Positions 22,880 to 43,012 of a stretch of DNA of 64,000 nt are shown piece by piece. The DNA lies in contig NW_026262604.1 of assembly GCF_021869535.1 (NCBI RefSeq), positions 54,584,247-54,648,246 of the forward strand. The letters are read 5' to 3'. Source of the stretch: Mytilus californianus. Taxonomy: Eukaryota > Mollusca > Bivalvia > Mytilida > Mytilidae. Position numbers and translations under genes: made by a program. A model generated the notes under the pieces. The model ran no database searches. It saw only the letters and a list, made by a program, of their open reading frames with translations, and was not told the origin of the DNA. Every line of letters starts with the position of its first letter. The stretch's first letter is position 1.

Positions 22880-24752
22880 TGTATTTTTTGCATGATGCTA
22901 GAGGTTTCACAGGACTATGTATATTGTAACCAAATATAGTGTATACACATACAATGGTGTCAAGCGAATTTTATTTTTATCGTGTTTGAACGTACCCTAG
23001 GCTTGATTTGTTTTTTTACTGTTATTCTTTAGAAAACATCTTTTTGATAGCGAATTTCAGAAAATATAAAGTCACACTATCATAATCTAAAACTTGTTGA
23101 TTATCTTGCCAGCGGGACGTCGGAGGGCGATTGACATCGAAATTTTCTGGTACCAAGTGCACAGTTTTGTAGTATAACACAAAATCTTGTTTTTGTTTGC
23201 TACTTGTTGGCATTAAAAATTAAAGCACCATATGTCAGAAAATCGTTTAATAAGCGGTAGACTAATCAAAACGGTAGAAATGGTTTAAATCAAGGGAATT
23301 CTTATCTCGTTTTTATTTATCTCTTTTCTCTCCGTATCGTTGGCGAGATACACAGCGATATTTTTCAAAAACAGAAAGTGCATTTTGTAATTCTTATGCC
23401 GAGTCAGCAAATAACAGTGTCATCGGCATATAATAAAATAAACATTTTAATTAACATACTCAAATTATCCATCCGTTTATCAATAAGAAAATTCAAACCA
23501 TCAACAAAGTTGGCAGACAAAAAATATTTCAAGTCCTTTTAGTTCAAGGCAAATTGTAAAGGAGACAGCTTTTCTCCTTGCCTAACACCTATCCCACAAG
23601 GAAAAAAAAAGTGTTTTCATCTCGTTATTCTTTACACAAGACTTAATATTTGTCATGTTTGTGTACATATTCAAAATAATGTTATACATTTTCCCACCAA
23701 TATATCTCTTAAGAAGTTTTTGCCAGAGACCCACCCTCCAAACAGTGCCAAAGGCACCTTTAAAATCAACAAATGATCAAAATAATTTTCTACCCGAAGA
23801 CAAAAAAAGTGAAATAAGAGCATGCATGGTCGGGTTGTTGTCTCTTTGACACATTCCCCATTTCCATTCTCAATTTTATGATAAGCATACTGTCTTGAAC
23901 AGAGTAGCCTTGACGAAATTCTCCTTGCATCTTTTTAATCCCTATTTCGTCAAATAATTCATTAAGTCTTGCATTCAGAATTGCTGCAAAATTTTTTCCA
24001 AAATTTTAAGTGAGACAAAATTGCGTGCCCGATAAATATTAAGATTATTAATATCTCCCTTATTTTATTACACCAATTAACCATGAATCAGGTATTATAC
24101 CTGAATTTAAAGCCAAATAAAACAATTTCATGTATATATTAGGTAGAAACAGGTTAATTGTGCTTTTACAATGTAATGTATTCATTGACTATATCAACAT
24201 TCCCCGGAGCTTTAATTTGCCATTAGTAAGCGTTTTAACAGCTGATAAAATTTCCTCTTCTGAAATACCTCGATCAAGAATATTTATAATATATTGATGA
24301 TCAATATTTTTTTATAGCTCGTCAAAATCTTGATGATCTGTATCTACAGCTCCATTTTCTCCAAAGATTCAAAATAATCGTATAATTTTTAACTGATCTG
24401 TACTAAATTTAATGTCCTGCGCCAAATTATTTTTGTCTAAACGTTACAAAAATTTCCAAAAGTTTTTCGAATCTTTTTGGGAGATTTTACGAAGATCACA
24501 TTCGAAATTATGCCGGAATCTTTTGAAACATTTATTCATATCAAATTTGTAATTTTTTCCAGCTTTTTTCATAGTTTTCGGTTTTCTTTATTTCTTATAA
24601 AGAAATAACCATTTTTCGCTGTGTTAAATATTCTGCGCTTTTCATGGCATGACTTCGTAAACCAAACTTGCGTCCACGATTTTAGTTAATCTTCTTTTAA
24701 CTGACTGTTTCCCCATTTTAAGTTTTCATTTTCAGATTCCATCACTGATACC
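22880..24752 (-). pseudogene. Decayed LINE, copy 1 of a segmental duplication
   Basis: Minus-strand RT fragments are visible, including a GIGVRQGEKLSP-like block near 23550-23600 (the region ahead of the catalytic box) and the linker region ISEEEIL near 24245. The DNA aligns with 26945-29405 over almost its whole length, sharing for example TAGCGAATTTCAGAAAATAT and CACCATATGTCAGAAAATCG. Stops and frameshifts are frequent. At 24752 this copy jumps directly to the block at 24755, while the other copy has about 1.25 kb in between, so copy 1 has a deletion or copy 2 an insertion. Confidence 0.75.
23815..23880 (+). repeat. Family J fragment inserted in LINE copy 1
   Basis: GGTCGGGTTGTTGTCTCTTT with GACACATTCCCCATTTCC. 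It is absent at the equivalent place in copy 2 (about 28045). Confidence 0.65.
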
Positions 24753-24754
24753 CT

Positions 24755-25262
24755 TTAAGAATTAGTTTTGCAAAATGCCATCCTTACAAGTAAAATCTAT
24801 AGATGCTAAATATTTGTTTTTGTTGTGTTTAAAGTATATATTATTAAAAAGTAATACAAACAAACTATTATAGTTCAATCATTTGATTTTGTGCTATTTC
24901 ACATCCAGCAGCAGATATTAGATACAAAAACAAGGATAATAACATGTTAATGAGATAACAATGTACCATGATTTATACATATACTAGAACAACACACTGA
25001 GTTGGATTTGAATCTGTTGGCTAACTAGTTAACAGCCTGCTTGTAAATATATCATCATACCCAGGCACCATATTCTGATATCTTAACTTATGAGTTTTCC
25101 TGAATTTCATGCTGTGTTTTCCCCATGGCCTTTTAGCATTATTGTAATGTGATGCTTTGTGAAATGATTGTCTTGTAGGTTGTAATATGGATGAGATGCT
25201 ATAAATTCTAGAACGAAGCTATTTCTTAATTCCCTGCTTATCATGTTGCTATATGGAATGTG
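24755..25262. repeat. Duplicated block, copy 1 (partner 30660-31170)
   Basis: Near-identical to 30660-31170 over some 500 bases, for example CTGAGTTGGATTTGAATCTG and CATACCCAGGCACCATATTC. The match ends at TATGGAATGTGTT, where family B begins in this copy. Its left part is also related to 8460-8600. Confidence 0.85.
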
Positions 25263-25269
25263 TTGGGAA

Positions 25270-25615
25270 ATCCCATATCATATATGTTCCTTATGTCGTA
25301 ACTACAATACCCTTCCCTTTTCACGAATGTGACCTACCGAATAAGACTATTTACCGGATTTGTAATAACATAAGCAACACGACGGGTGCCACATGTGGAG
25401 CAGAATCTGCTTACCCTTCCGGAGCACCTGAGATCATCCCCAGTTTTTGGTGGGGTTCGTGTTGCCTAGTCTTTAGTTTTCTATGTTGTGTCATCTGTAC
25501 TACTATTTGTCTGTTTGTCTTTTTATTTTTGGCCATGGCGTTGTCAGTTTGTTTTCGATCTATGAGTTTGACTGTCCCTCTTCTGTACCAGGTCGTTTTA
25601 TTCGTAATCGTCAAA
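25270..25615 (+). repeat. Family B repeat, longest copy
   Basis: Phrases in order: CGAATGTGACCTACCGAATA, GTGCCACATGTGGAGCAGAA, CCGGAGCACCTGAGATCATC, TTGGTGGGGTTCGTGTTGCC and GAGTTTGACTGTCCCTC. It contains a spurious 128-codon open frame. The same frame is broken in the other copies, so I do not call a gene. Confidence 0.8.
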
Positions 25616-25899
25616 CCAACGGCATGTAACAGTTCTTGAATCATATTTGGGTCTACTTTCATTAAGTTCTTTATATGCAGCTGGCTTTTCCGCACGAAAT
25701 TCAGTCATGAGGGTCTAATACTGGCCATGTATAAGTATTCGGAGAAGCCAGTCCCTAGTCCACCATCTCCTCTGCCGCCGGTCACATCTACGTCTTTCAT
25801 CAAGTAGCTCGACCACTGCCCTGGCATATCAATATCCAATTCCAGTCAATTAATTGCAAGCATCAGTTGTTGATTGTTCATGTTGGATAATGTTATGTA

Positions 25900-26265
25900 T
25901 ACCTCTACGGCAAGACACAGACTACGTGGGGCCCTATAAGTAAGTTTATTTATACAGAAACCTGATGCCAGTTTGTCGTGGGCAGTAATATTCCGTATTG
26001 TGTCGTGTTGAAACGTAGTAAACCGTAAAAGACTTTAAGAACCCTTGGTGATCCCCAGCTATCCGTATTGCAACGTTATGAAATCGTGCCGTTCCGTGAC
26101 AAATTCGTATCCGATCGTAGTTTATCCTTAACAAATACGTGGTGTAACCGTACTAGTACGTAGTCCTCCGGAACAGACCGTAGAACTACTTCGAGCCTAC
26201 AAATAAGTACGGATTTATACGGTTAAAATAAGGACTAAAACGGATCAGTACGGAGAGTTTTATAC
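25900..26265. other. CpG-dense stretch rich in CCGTA/TACGG words
   Basis: More than a dozen CCGTA, TACGG and related CG-containing words within 360 bases, in otherwise CpG-poor DNA. No conserved frame is seen. It may be an undiagnosed repeat. Confidence 0.5.
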
Positions 26266-26279
26266 TTCTTTCTTTAAAA

Positions 26280-26363
26280 TTTTTCAAAATTTGAAAAAAA
26301 AAAAAATTTTGGGCGGAGGACAAATTTTTTGGGGGATTTTTTTTTTTTTTTTTTTTTTTGGGG
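26280..26363. repeat. A/T/G homopolymer runs
   Basis: Successive A13, T6G5 and T22-G8 runs. This is low-complexity DNA prone to assembly error. Confidence 0.85.
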
Positions 26364-26449
26364 GGGGTATTTTTATATTTAAAAGCAAGAAATACTGATA
26401 TGGCAGGTGATACACACCAGACAGGAGTCTAAATTATCATATATAACAG

Positions 26450-26945
26450 ATAAACTAAGTATTGTGCAACAGCACAGTATTGTGCAATAGCACAGTATTA
26501 CGCAAAAGCAAAGCATTACGCAATAGCACAAACCAATTTCAATGGAATTAATTTCAAGTCTTTAATTTTTGGGGGTTCTAACCAGAATAGTAAGTCATTA
26601 CTATTTTGGTTATTGGTCCCCATTTTTAAATTAGTCTAGTATAAAGGTTCCAAATTTGATTTCATCAAAAACTGAATTATTGCGGCTCTATGATATGCTG
26701 TATCTTATTGTGCATTTAGATTTTTTTATTTTGGGCCCTGTTTTCAAATAAGTCCATATTAAGGTATGAAGGGTCCAAAATTAAACTTTGTTTGATTTCA
26801 ACTAAAACTATCAATTTTTGGTGTTTTTTTATATGATGAATCTAACTATGTTGTTAGATTTTGGATATCCGACCATACTAGGTAAATTAAATGTCCCATT
26901 TCAAAATTTTAAGACCTCTGCGGTCGTATCAGGCTGCGCTCTGCG
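26450..26945 (+). repeat. Family I repeat beginning with four 18-bp tandem units
   Basis: Four units of ATTGTGCAACAGCACAGT and variants (26461-26532) are followed by ATTTTTGGGGGTTCTAACC, TTGGTTATTGGTCCCCATTT, GGTCCAAAATTAAACTTTG and an end near GGTCGTATCAGGCTGCGC. Only one copy is in this window. It is placed as a repeat from its composition and my recollection of similar mussel sequence. Confidence 0.5.
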
Positions 26946-29405
26946 AAGCATTTTATTGTATGCTGCTAGATGTCTAATAGATTTATGTATATAGTGCAAA
27001 TTGTAACCAAATATAGTGTTTAAACCTACAATGGCGTCAAGCGAATTTTATTTTTATCCTGTTTGAACTAATAGCACTATTTCTTGAAAAGTACGTCGTA
27101 CAACAAATACATAATATAAAACTAGGAAGTTGCCATACAGTTGGAAAACAAGTTGCCGTACTATAAATCTGTGAACACGACCAAATTGCGGTACCCTAGA
27201 CTTTATTCGTTTTTACTGATATTCTTTAGAAAACAACTTCAACTTTTTGATAGCGAATTTCAGCAAATATAAAGTCACACTATCATAATCTAAAACTTTG
27301 TCTGGAAAATAGATAAACAACAGTTAACTATTTTGCCAGCGAGACGTCGGAGGGCGATCGACATCGACATTTTATGGTACCAAGTGCACAGTTTTGGAGT
27401 ATAACACAAAATCTTGTTTTTGTTTACTACTTGTTCCCACTAAGAATTAAAGCACCATATGTCAGAAAATCGTTTCATAAGCGGTAGACTCATCAAAACG
27501 GTAGAAATGGTTTAAATTAAGGGAATTCTTACCTCGTTTATATTTGTCTCTTTTCTCTCCGTTTCGTTGGTATCCAATTTCCGATGGCGATGATACACCG
27601 TAGTATTTTTCAAAAACAGAAATTGCATTTTGTAACTCTTATGCCGAGTCAGCAAACATAACAGTGTCATCGACATATAATAAAATAAACGTTTTAATAT
27701 ACATACTCAAATTATCCATCCATTTATCAATAAAAATATTTAAACCATCAACAGAATTGGCAGACACAAATTCCAAGTCGTTTAAGTACAATTAAATTGG
27801 AAAGGAGACAGCTTTTCTCCTTGCCTTACACCTATCCCACATGGACAAAAGTGTTTTCATCTCGTTATTCTTTACACAAGACTTAATATTTGTGTACATG
27901 TCCAAAAAAATGTTATACACTTTACAACCAATATTTCTCTTAAGAAGTTTTTGCCAGAGAGCCACCCTCCAAACAGCGCCAAAGGCACTAAAAATCAACG
28001 AATGATAAAAAAAAGTCTACCCGATGACAAATAAAGTGAAATATAGATCATGCATGATAAACATACTGTCCTGAACAGAGTAGCCTTGACGAAATTCTCC
28101 TTGAATCTTTTATAATCCCTATTTCGTCAGATAATTCATTAAGTCTTGCATTCAGAATTGCCGTAAAAACTTTTTCAAAATGTGAAGTGAGACAAATTGC
28201 CCGATAAGTATCAATATTATTGATATCTGCTTTATTTTATTACACCAATTAATCATGAGTCAGGTATTATATATAAATAAGTAGATGTGGTAAGAGTGCC
28301 AATGAGACAAATCTCCATCCAAGTCACTATGTGTAAAAGGTTAACAATTATAGGTCAAAGTAAGGCCTTTAAGACGGAACCTTTGCTCACACCGAACACC
28401 AAGCTATAAAGGGCCCAAAAATGACTAGTGTAAAACAATTCAAACAGGAAAACCAACGAAATAATCTGTATAAAAAAGGAGAAACGAGAATCACTTATGA
28501 ACCACACCAACAAACGACTACCACTGAACAACAGGCTCCTGACTTAGGACAGGTGCATACAAATGCAGCGGGTTTAAACGTTTTAACAGGCGCCAGCCTT
28601 CACCCTAACCTGAAACTGTAGTGTAACATTACAACATAAAAAGACACACTATATCATATCAATTGAAATGGCTTAACTTGATCAAAACGACATATATTCA
28701 AAAACAAGTAAACATACACTGAATGAATAAGTTTGATCTATGACACAATATTATACCTGAATTTAAAACTAAGTAGAACAATTTCATGTATATAGGTAAA
28801 AACTGATTAACCGTGCTTTTAATGTATTCATTGACTATATCATCATTCCCCGGGGCTTTAATTTGCAATTAGTAAAGTTTTTAACAGCTAATAAAATTTC
28901 CTCTTCTGAAATACCTCGATTTAGAATATTTATAATATCTTGATTATCAATATTTTCTATCAGCTCGTTGAAATCTTGATGATCTGCATCTACAGCTTCA
29001 TTTTTAAAATAATCGTATAACTGATCTACACTGACTTTATCTCCTGCGCCAAATAAATATTTGTTGTCTAAACGTCTCAAAATTTTCCAAAATGTTTTCG
29101 AATCTTTTCTGAAGATTTTACGAAGATCTCATACGAAATTATGCTGGAATCCTTTGAAACATTTATTCATTTCAAATTTGTAATATTTTTCGTAGCTTTT
29201 CTGTATTCCTTATTTTTTTATAAAGATATATCTATTTTTCGCATTGTTAAATATTCTGCGCTTTTCATGACATGACTTCGTGAACCAAACTTGATCGGAT
29301 GGTTTCTTTCGTCCACGATTTTAGTAAATCTTCTTTTAACTGACTGCTTTCCCATTAAATATATTTATTTTCAGATTCCACATTTCACTGATACCCTTTC
29401 CTCTA
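26945..29405 (-). pseudogene. Decayed LINE with RT remnants, copy 2 of the segmental duplication
   Basis: Two open stretches on the minus strand carry recognisable RT-region protein. Positions 29080-28835 read ...DIINILNRGISEEEILLAVKNF..., the connector before the RT of many non-LTR elements. Positions 27998-27792 read FGAVWRVALWQKLLKRNIG...VYNIFLDMYTNIKSCVK, the RT palm just before the catalytic box. The element is interrupted at 28272-28748 by a family-A insertion and by many stops elsewhere. Further minus-strand open sequence at 29907-29620 (glutamine-rich, MISVLRPHLIW start) may belong to its 5' part. No intact endonuclease or catalytic box was found. Confidence 0.8.
28272..28748 (-). mobile_element. 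Complete family A element with 7-bp target duplication
   Basis: The sequence is flanked by TATTATA at 28265-28271 and 28749-28755. The matching empty site, with one TATTATA, is preserved in LINE copy 1 near 24092. The element is therefore about 477 bp. It contains every subfamily-1 phrase (GTGCCAATGAGACAAATCTC, AAGCTATAAAGGGCCC, GACTTAGGACAGGTGCATAC, GGGTTTAAACGTTTTAACAG). It encodes no protein. It is probably SINE-like, but I could not convincingly find a tRNA-type promoter in its head. Confidence 0.9.
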
Positions 29406-29409
29406 CAAT

Positions 29410-30655
29410 GTTATAATGAAATTCCTCATTGATTATTCTGTGTGCCTGCGGTTTTTAGTCATTACTTATGTCTAAGATGTCACTATCTACTCTGGTAAAC
29501 TGTTTTCTATATTTGAGATCCCAACACAAATATCATCTAGCATATCAAGTTTATTAAGCTTTTGGTTCATCTGATTTGTTGAGTTAAGCAACATTTGGAC
29601 TGTGACATTATCAAACTGTTTAGCAGAGTGCAGACAATATAAATCTATTTGAGCTCAGTGTTGGAGAAGAGGTAACACCATGGCTTGGTATAGGCAAGGC
29701 CCTATTCGGTAAAGTTTGTTGTTGAAAACATTGATGTTGCAGTTGTTGTTGATTAACCCACGGAACAAAATGTATAAGTCTGTATAAAGTATCACATATC
29801 GTGTTATTAGCATTCGCAATAATTTGGGAACCTTCAGGCGAGTGAGTACTTTTTTTTATTTGTAATGGGTGCAGCCATATTAGGTGGGGTCTGAGTACAC
29901 TTATCAAATCGTTTTCCCTTCTAAGAACCCATTAAATTCTCATTTATTCTCAAACAATACGTTTCAACATGCAAAGTTAAACTGCAGGTTAAGTCTATAG
30001 AATGTTTCTTTAATATCTGCTATATAGTTCCTTTTTCATTTGAGAGCTGTCATGGAGTGTCTACTCGATCCGTCGCCATTTTTTTATTTAGAACAGGAAA
30101 GCATCTCATACATGTTTCTCTCTTTGCAAGCATACATTCAAAAAAAAGCAATCATATAAGAGAATATGTTAGGTAAAAGTTAATAAAACAGTAACACAAC
30201 AAGAACAAAAGACGCACTAGAGGTCAATTTACCAACACTGAAAACCATGCTGTAAAATCACGTGTCAAGCTCCTACTGGTTCTTAATTTAGATACGTAAA
30301 TTAAATGCGATTCTAAAAAACTCATCAAAGATACCAGGCTTTCTATTTCGTACACTACATACGCGTTTCGTCTACATAACACGCATCAATGACACATGAA
30401 TCAAACCAGTTGAAGCCAAATAAAAATCTTAAACTTTGACTCTTGTTCAAAAATGCTTTACTTTATAAAACGTCTCAATGCACACATTAAATCTGCATAT
30501 ATAAAGATATATTTAAATAATCTTAAATTTTACAAAGGTGATAGAAATTTACTAATTTCGACAATTAATGCGATGCTGCTAGAAATTTTATAAACTGTAT
30601 GCTTGATTCTATAGAACTTTTTTTAACACTGCTGTGATAATGTGCAATGAATATT
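29410..30655. other. Sequence present only in copy 2 of the duplication
   Basis: Lies between the two blocks shared with 22.9-25.3 kb. It includes a glutamine-rich minus-strand open stretch (29907-29620) and a repeat-D-like phrase ACGCGTTTCGTCTAC at 30362. The right end (30525-30655) is shared with 8290-8450. Confidence 0.5.
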
Positions 30656-30659
30656 TTTC

Positions 30660-31170
30660 GAATTAGTTTTACAAAATGCCATCTTTACAAGTAAAATTTA
30701 TAGAAGCTTAATATTTGTTTTTGTTGTGTTAAAAATATATATCATTAAAAAAAAAAACATACAAAGAAACTTTTATAGTTCAATCATTTGATCTTGTGCT
30801 AATTCATATCAAGCAGCAGAAATTAGAAACAAAAACAAGGATAATAACATGTTAATGAGATAACAATGTACCATGATTTATACATATACTAGATCAACAC
30901 ACTGAGTTGGATTTGAATCTGTTGGCTAACTAGTTAACAGCCTGCTTGTAAATATATCATCATACCCAGGCACCATATTCTGATATCTTAACTTATGAGT
31001 TTTCCTGAATTTCATGCCGTGTTTTCCCCATGGCCTTTTAGCATCATTGTAATGTGATGCTTTGTGAAATGATTGTCTTGTAGGTTGTAATATGGATGAG
31101 ATGCTATAAATTCTAGAACGAAGCTATTTCTTAATTCTCTGCTTATCAGGTTGCTATATGGAATGTGTTA
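30660..31170. repeat. Duplicated block, copy 2 (partner 24755-25262)
   Basis: Near-identical to copy 1 with scattered single-base changes (for example TTCATGCCGTG against TTCATGCTGTG). Identity stops just after TATGGAATGTGTT. Confidence 0.85.
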
Positions 31171-31174
31171 AGAA

Positions 31175-32500
31175 ATCATTGAGTCAAGTACTTGACAGAG
31201 AATCACCAAATATGAAATTTTTAGTCTTTTGTTAGACCTAGTGGGGATTAAGCAGGTACTATTCTGCGAAGTGAACATATACTTTTGACCACTAATTTGA
31301 CAGTAGAAAATACTAAGTAGAAGATACAAAATCAGTTCTGTTAAAAAGAACCAGTGATGGAGGTTGTCATATGATGATCCATAATTATCGATAATCAGTT
31401 GGTTGATCAAATAAATTCTTCTAATCAATTATAAATTTTCAAAATTGAATGTAATCGTTTCTTGCTGAGATCGTAAAATTAAGGTTAATCATTGGCAAAC
31501 TGGCAAAAAATAAAATTGATATTTTTTTAAGATGAATCTAACTTTTTATGGATGATTCACTAACACATGTTTACAAACATAAGTACAACTTAACGTACCT
31601 ACGGAAATATAGAAAAATCTCAATTTTATCCTATTCAAATTTCTAATTATTTCAGCCGATGATATACAATAATTTATAAATGATCATTATCCAGAATTTA
31701 ATCCTTTGAACCAACACTACATGTGATACTCGGACAACACAAACTTAAATATAAGAGAATATAAACCCAGAAAAAAGGTACAAATAAAACAAAAGCACAA
31801 TACTGACAAAAACAATGTTTTGTTTTTAATTCAGTATTGATGAAAGTTGATATGGGATGAACGTCCATTCGACAGTTACCAAAATAGTTTCAGCCAAATG
31901 CTAGTATATTTTCATCTTTTCTAGACTCTGTGCGATTTAGAGAATGAAAATCAAACATAATACATGTTTTGTGTCCGAAGCGCTCTTTAAACTTTACCAT
32001 CATTAGGAACGTTTGCATGCCAAGAATATATAAACACTTCCTAAATACAAGAGGATCTATATGAACACAGAGGGTTCAAAGAGAAAAGCCAAATCAACCA
32101 AAAGTCAACTTCGCCTGAGGGATTTCGCACCTTTATTTCTTTATCATTTCTAAGATACCAAAAAGAGAAGTTAAGAAAGATGTGTTATATTTTTTCTTTG
32201 TCAAAGCACTGGCTACTGGCTGTTGATACCCTCCACCTAGTGATAGAAAAAAAATAACGCTTTATAAATTTGGTGAGTCTGACGCGCTTCTGGATTGACC
32301 ATCACCAGGAACACTAAGCCTAAGAAAATAAATGACGAGGATGTATAAATACTAGAATACCTTGAAATCTTTATGACCAAATAAAGTCATCTGCGTACAT
32401 CATGTGTGCACAGCAAAATCTAGTTAAGTTTCTAGTTTTCTGAAACATAAAATGCATTCGAATTTTATTTATCTAGGGCATGTTATTCCTTAAAACTATG
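31175..32500. other. AT-rich intergenic DNA with scattered repeat-D-like phrases
   Basis: GTGTCCGAAGCGCTCTTTAA (31970) and GCGCTTCTGGATTGACCATC (32284) resemble each other and 40842-40880. No gene was found. Confidence 0.4.
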
Positions 32501-32504
32501 CCAG

Positions 32505-32635
32505 ATGTTACAATGTACTATTGTTTTTCTGTTGGTCATTTTCCTTTTTTCCCATATTTTTGTCAGTTTATTTCCTCTGACTTATGACTTTGAATGTACA
32601 TTTTGTATCTGATGCCTCTCTTTTAATAATATTGT
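32505..32635 (+). repeat. Family B fragment
   Basis: TGTCAGTTTATTTCCTCTGA, GACTTTGAATGTACATTTTG and GCCTCTCTTTTAATAATAT follow family B order. Confidence 0.55.
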
Positions 32636-33154
32636 TCGATTGGGATAGTTGTTTTCCTCGATTATGAAATTACCTTATTGGTAATTACAATGAGCAACAT
32701 CACGGGAGCTATTTTTTAGACTACTAGCTCTACCATATTTCTCCTTTGATAAAATATATTTATTTCTTTGTGATAGTTTTTAAAAGTCAACATTCTGCTT
32801 CATGAATGATGTTTACTGTGAAAAATACCAAAGCCATTATTTCTGTCAGTAACTCATGGAGGATGATGAAATATTTGTTAGAATAGACCTCGAAATTAGA
32901 GTTACACAGATTGAAAGACATTGTACATTCAGATCTGTGTAAAAAAACAGGAAGCTCTTAATTGATCACATTAAAACCTATTTTGTCAACTTTGCATTTG
33001 TAAATTTTCAACCTATTTTTTTTTTTTTACAATTGTTCCTGAAATTATCTCATTTTTTATCTAACATTATGATTTAACCTTTTACCCTAAAAGTCCCTCA
33101 ACTACTCCTTGAAAATTGCAAAGTTAGACCACTTATTGTTACAATCACTTATTC

Positions 33155-33245
33155 TATTGCCGAAGCATCATCTGTTGAGTCTTTTGTAGACGAAACAAGC
33201 GTCTGGCATAGAAAATTGTAATCCTGATATCTATAAAGAGTTTAT
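33155..33245. repeat. Repeat D copy (TTTTGTAGACGAAACAAGCG)
   Basis: Reads CATCATCTGTTGAGTCTTTT, GTAGACGAAACAAGCGTCTG and GCATAGAAAATTGTAATCCTG. It lies 330 bases upstream of the fibrinogen gene start. Confidence 0.65.
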
Positions 33246-33434
33246 TTCCCCCTTTTGATTCGGCTGAAGTTGTTGAACACATTTTGTGGGAGCTGTATAA
33301 CAGATGTATATTGAATTTCCATCTTTAGATTTAAGATCATATAAATCGCATTTCTTTTTTATACCCAACGTATTGTAGGCTTAAATACAGTTGATCGTTT
33401 TGTATTAGCGAAATACCCATTATGTACTTTATTG

Positions 33435-33443
33435 TATATAATG
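33435..33443 (+). promoter_or_regulatory. Candidate TATA box of fibrinogen gene 1
   Basis: TATATAATG lies 139 bases upstream of the start codon. The equivalent site upstream of the second copy is TATATAAAG at 63694. Both are followed by a shared GCAGAACATTCA, implying conserved core-promoter position. The transcription start is inferred, not seen. Confidence 0.55.
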
Positions 33444-33573
33444 TAAGGCAGAACATTCAAGTACGTTCTAATCTGCTGACATTAACCTTTTAGATCTGAC
33501 ATATTGCGTGACGAGACAGTGCAGCAGACTAGATGCACCAGAGAAATTCTACAACACGGACCAATCTGGAAAA

Positions 33574-41602
<8,029 letters not shown>

Positions 41603-41619
41603 GATATTCAAGAATGAAA

Positions 41620-41625
41620 AATAAA
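41620..41625 (+). terminator. AATAAA polyadenylation signal of fibrinogen gene 1
   Basis: AATAAA 17 bases after the TGA stop. This gives a very short 3' UTR if used. Confidence 0.6.
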
Positions 41626-41684
41626 CCTTGATATTTCATTAGCTTTCCACCTTCCTTGATGCACATACATTGAATATAAATTAA

Positions 41685-41750
41685 GAATGATTGGTATGAC
41701 TGCCAATAAGACAGCTATCCACCAGAGACCAAAGGAAGATAATGTGAACA
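41685..41750 (-). repeat. Family A tail fragment
   Basis: GGTATGACTGCCAATAAGAC and AGCTATCCACCAGAGACCAA, reverse orientation. Confidence 0.65.
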
Positions 41751-41886
41751 AGTATTGAAGTTTTGTTGGTGTCAATTTATGCAATATCGCTACATTATAA
41801 TTGTACTTTAAATTACGTTTGATGACGTTTAAAGTTTTAATGGGCTTTATATACGTAATACTTAATCAAATGATCATCATTATTGT

Positions 41887-41993
41887 CACCCCGTATAACC
41901 TCGATACAAATGAATTCGGACGTTGACGCGTTAATCGATAATCAGGACAACATTTGGGATGACAACAATATCGAATGCCTTTCTAGAACTTAC
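41887..41993 (+). CDS. Candidate first coding exon of an unknown gene (28 codons)
   Basis: ATG at 41910 opens MNSDVDALIDNQDNIWDDNN and ends at a strong donor (TAC|GTGAGT at 41993/41994, phase 0). The 45 bases from 41887 through codon 7 are matched, inverted, at 45208-45252, where the frame starts MNLDVDAF. The acidic peptide is not recognised and I found no following exon. This could be a true start exon shared by a small gene family, or a repeat that carries an ATG. Confidence 0.3.
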
Positions 41994-42594
41994 GTGAGTA
42001 TATCAATGTGTACATGAACATGGTAGTTTATTTAATCTAATCTTATAAAGATGTTTTAAGTTTTTGCAAAAGAAAGTTAGATAAAAATGCTAGATGCAAA
42101 ACGCACAAGCATGGTGCAATTTTCTACATTGTATGAGGTAAACATTGTTCAATATCTTCTCTTACTTAAACTTTTGTGTAGTAATACTTCAAGCAATGGT
42201 AAACAACTACACGTTACATTACCAGGAGCCTTCAAATGTTCCCTAGAAATCCAAATAAACACGATATCGTTCTAAATAAGTTCATCTTTTACTGTATAGT
42301 TCTTTTCACCAAATATATCAAGTTCGTTCAATTAATCACTGTACAATTCGTTGACAAAAACCGTCACAAATCCCTGTCTTTTTTATGTATTCGTGATGGC
42401 ATCGGCACCTTTTTTTTTGTGTTTTATTGTCAATTTGCAGTTGTAACTCTTGTCGAAGTAGTCAACCATGAAATTATCAGTCATCCAAAGCCATAATTGA
42501 AATGTTTTATCCAGCAAACATCTAAAGGTAATTTTTTATTGAAGACTAGGAATTTCCACGTTATTCCAGACGAAATAAAGTTAAATATATATAT

Positions 42595-43012
42595 ATATGG
42601 TGTACAAATTTTTGCACCTCTTCTTTTCCACAAGTGTATTGTTTTCTGTTTGGTATTAAATTAATATTAAGATCCATTTCGTTAGATCTGGTGATCAATT
42701 TATTTGGCAATCGCCAATGGCAGTCAGCAGGGTTTAAGAACATCAGTTGTTCGACCTGTTAGTCAAATGCGTTTTGTTAAAATAGACAAAAAAGTGAAAA
42801 AGTATATTTTAACAAAACGCATTTGACTAACAGGTCGAAAAACAAATGTTCTTAAACCCTGCTGACTGCCATTGGCGATTGCCAAATAAACGGATCACAA
42901 GGTGTAATAAATGGATCTTAACTATAAATTTAATACCAAACAGAAAACAATAAACTTGCGGCTAAGATGGTATACCGCAAACAAAGGTGCAAAGATTTTT
43001 TGTACACCATAT
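42595..43012. repeat. Foldback element: ~190-210-base arms, ~15-base loop
   Basis: The left arm (42595-42786) and right arm (42802-43012) are reverse complements with few mismatches. ATTTGGCAATCGCCAATGGC on the left answers GCCATTGGCGATTGCCAAAT on the right. TAGTCAAATGCGTTTTGTTA answers TAACAAAACGCATTTGACTA. The left arm lacks about 20 bases present on the right near 42958-42980. Minus-strand open sequence in the left arm (MFLNPADCHWRLPNKL...) is not recognised. Confidence 0.9.

Noticed and set aside
25253-25639. 128-codon open frame, apparently with a membrane span
   Set aside because: It lies almost wholly inside repeat B, and the same frame is broken in the other copies.
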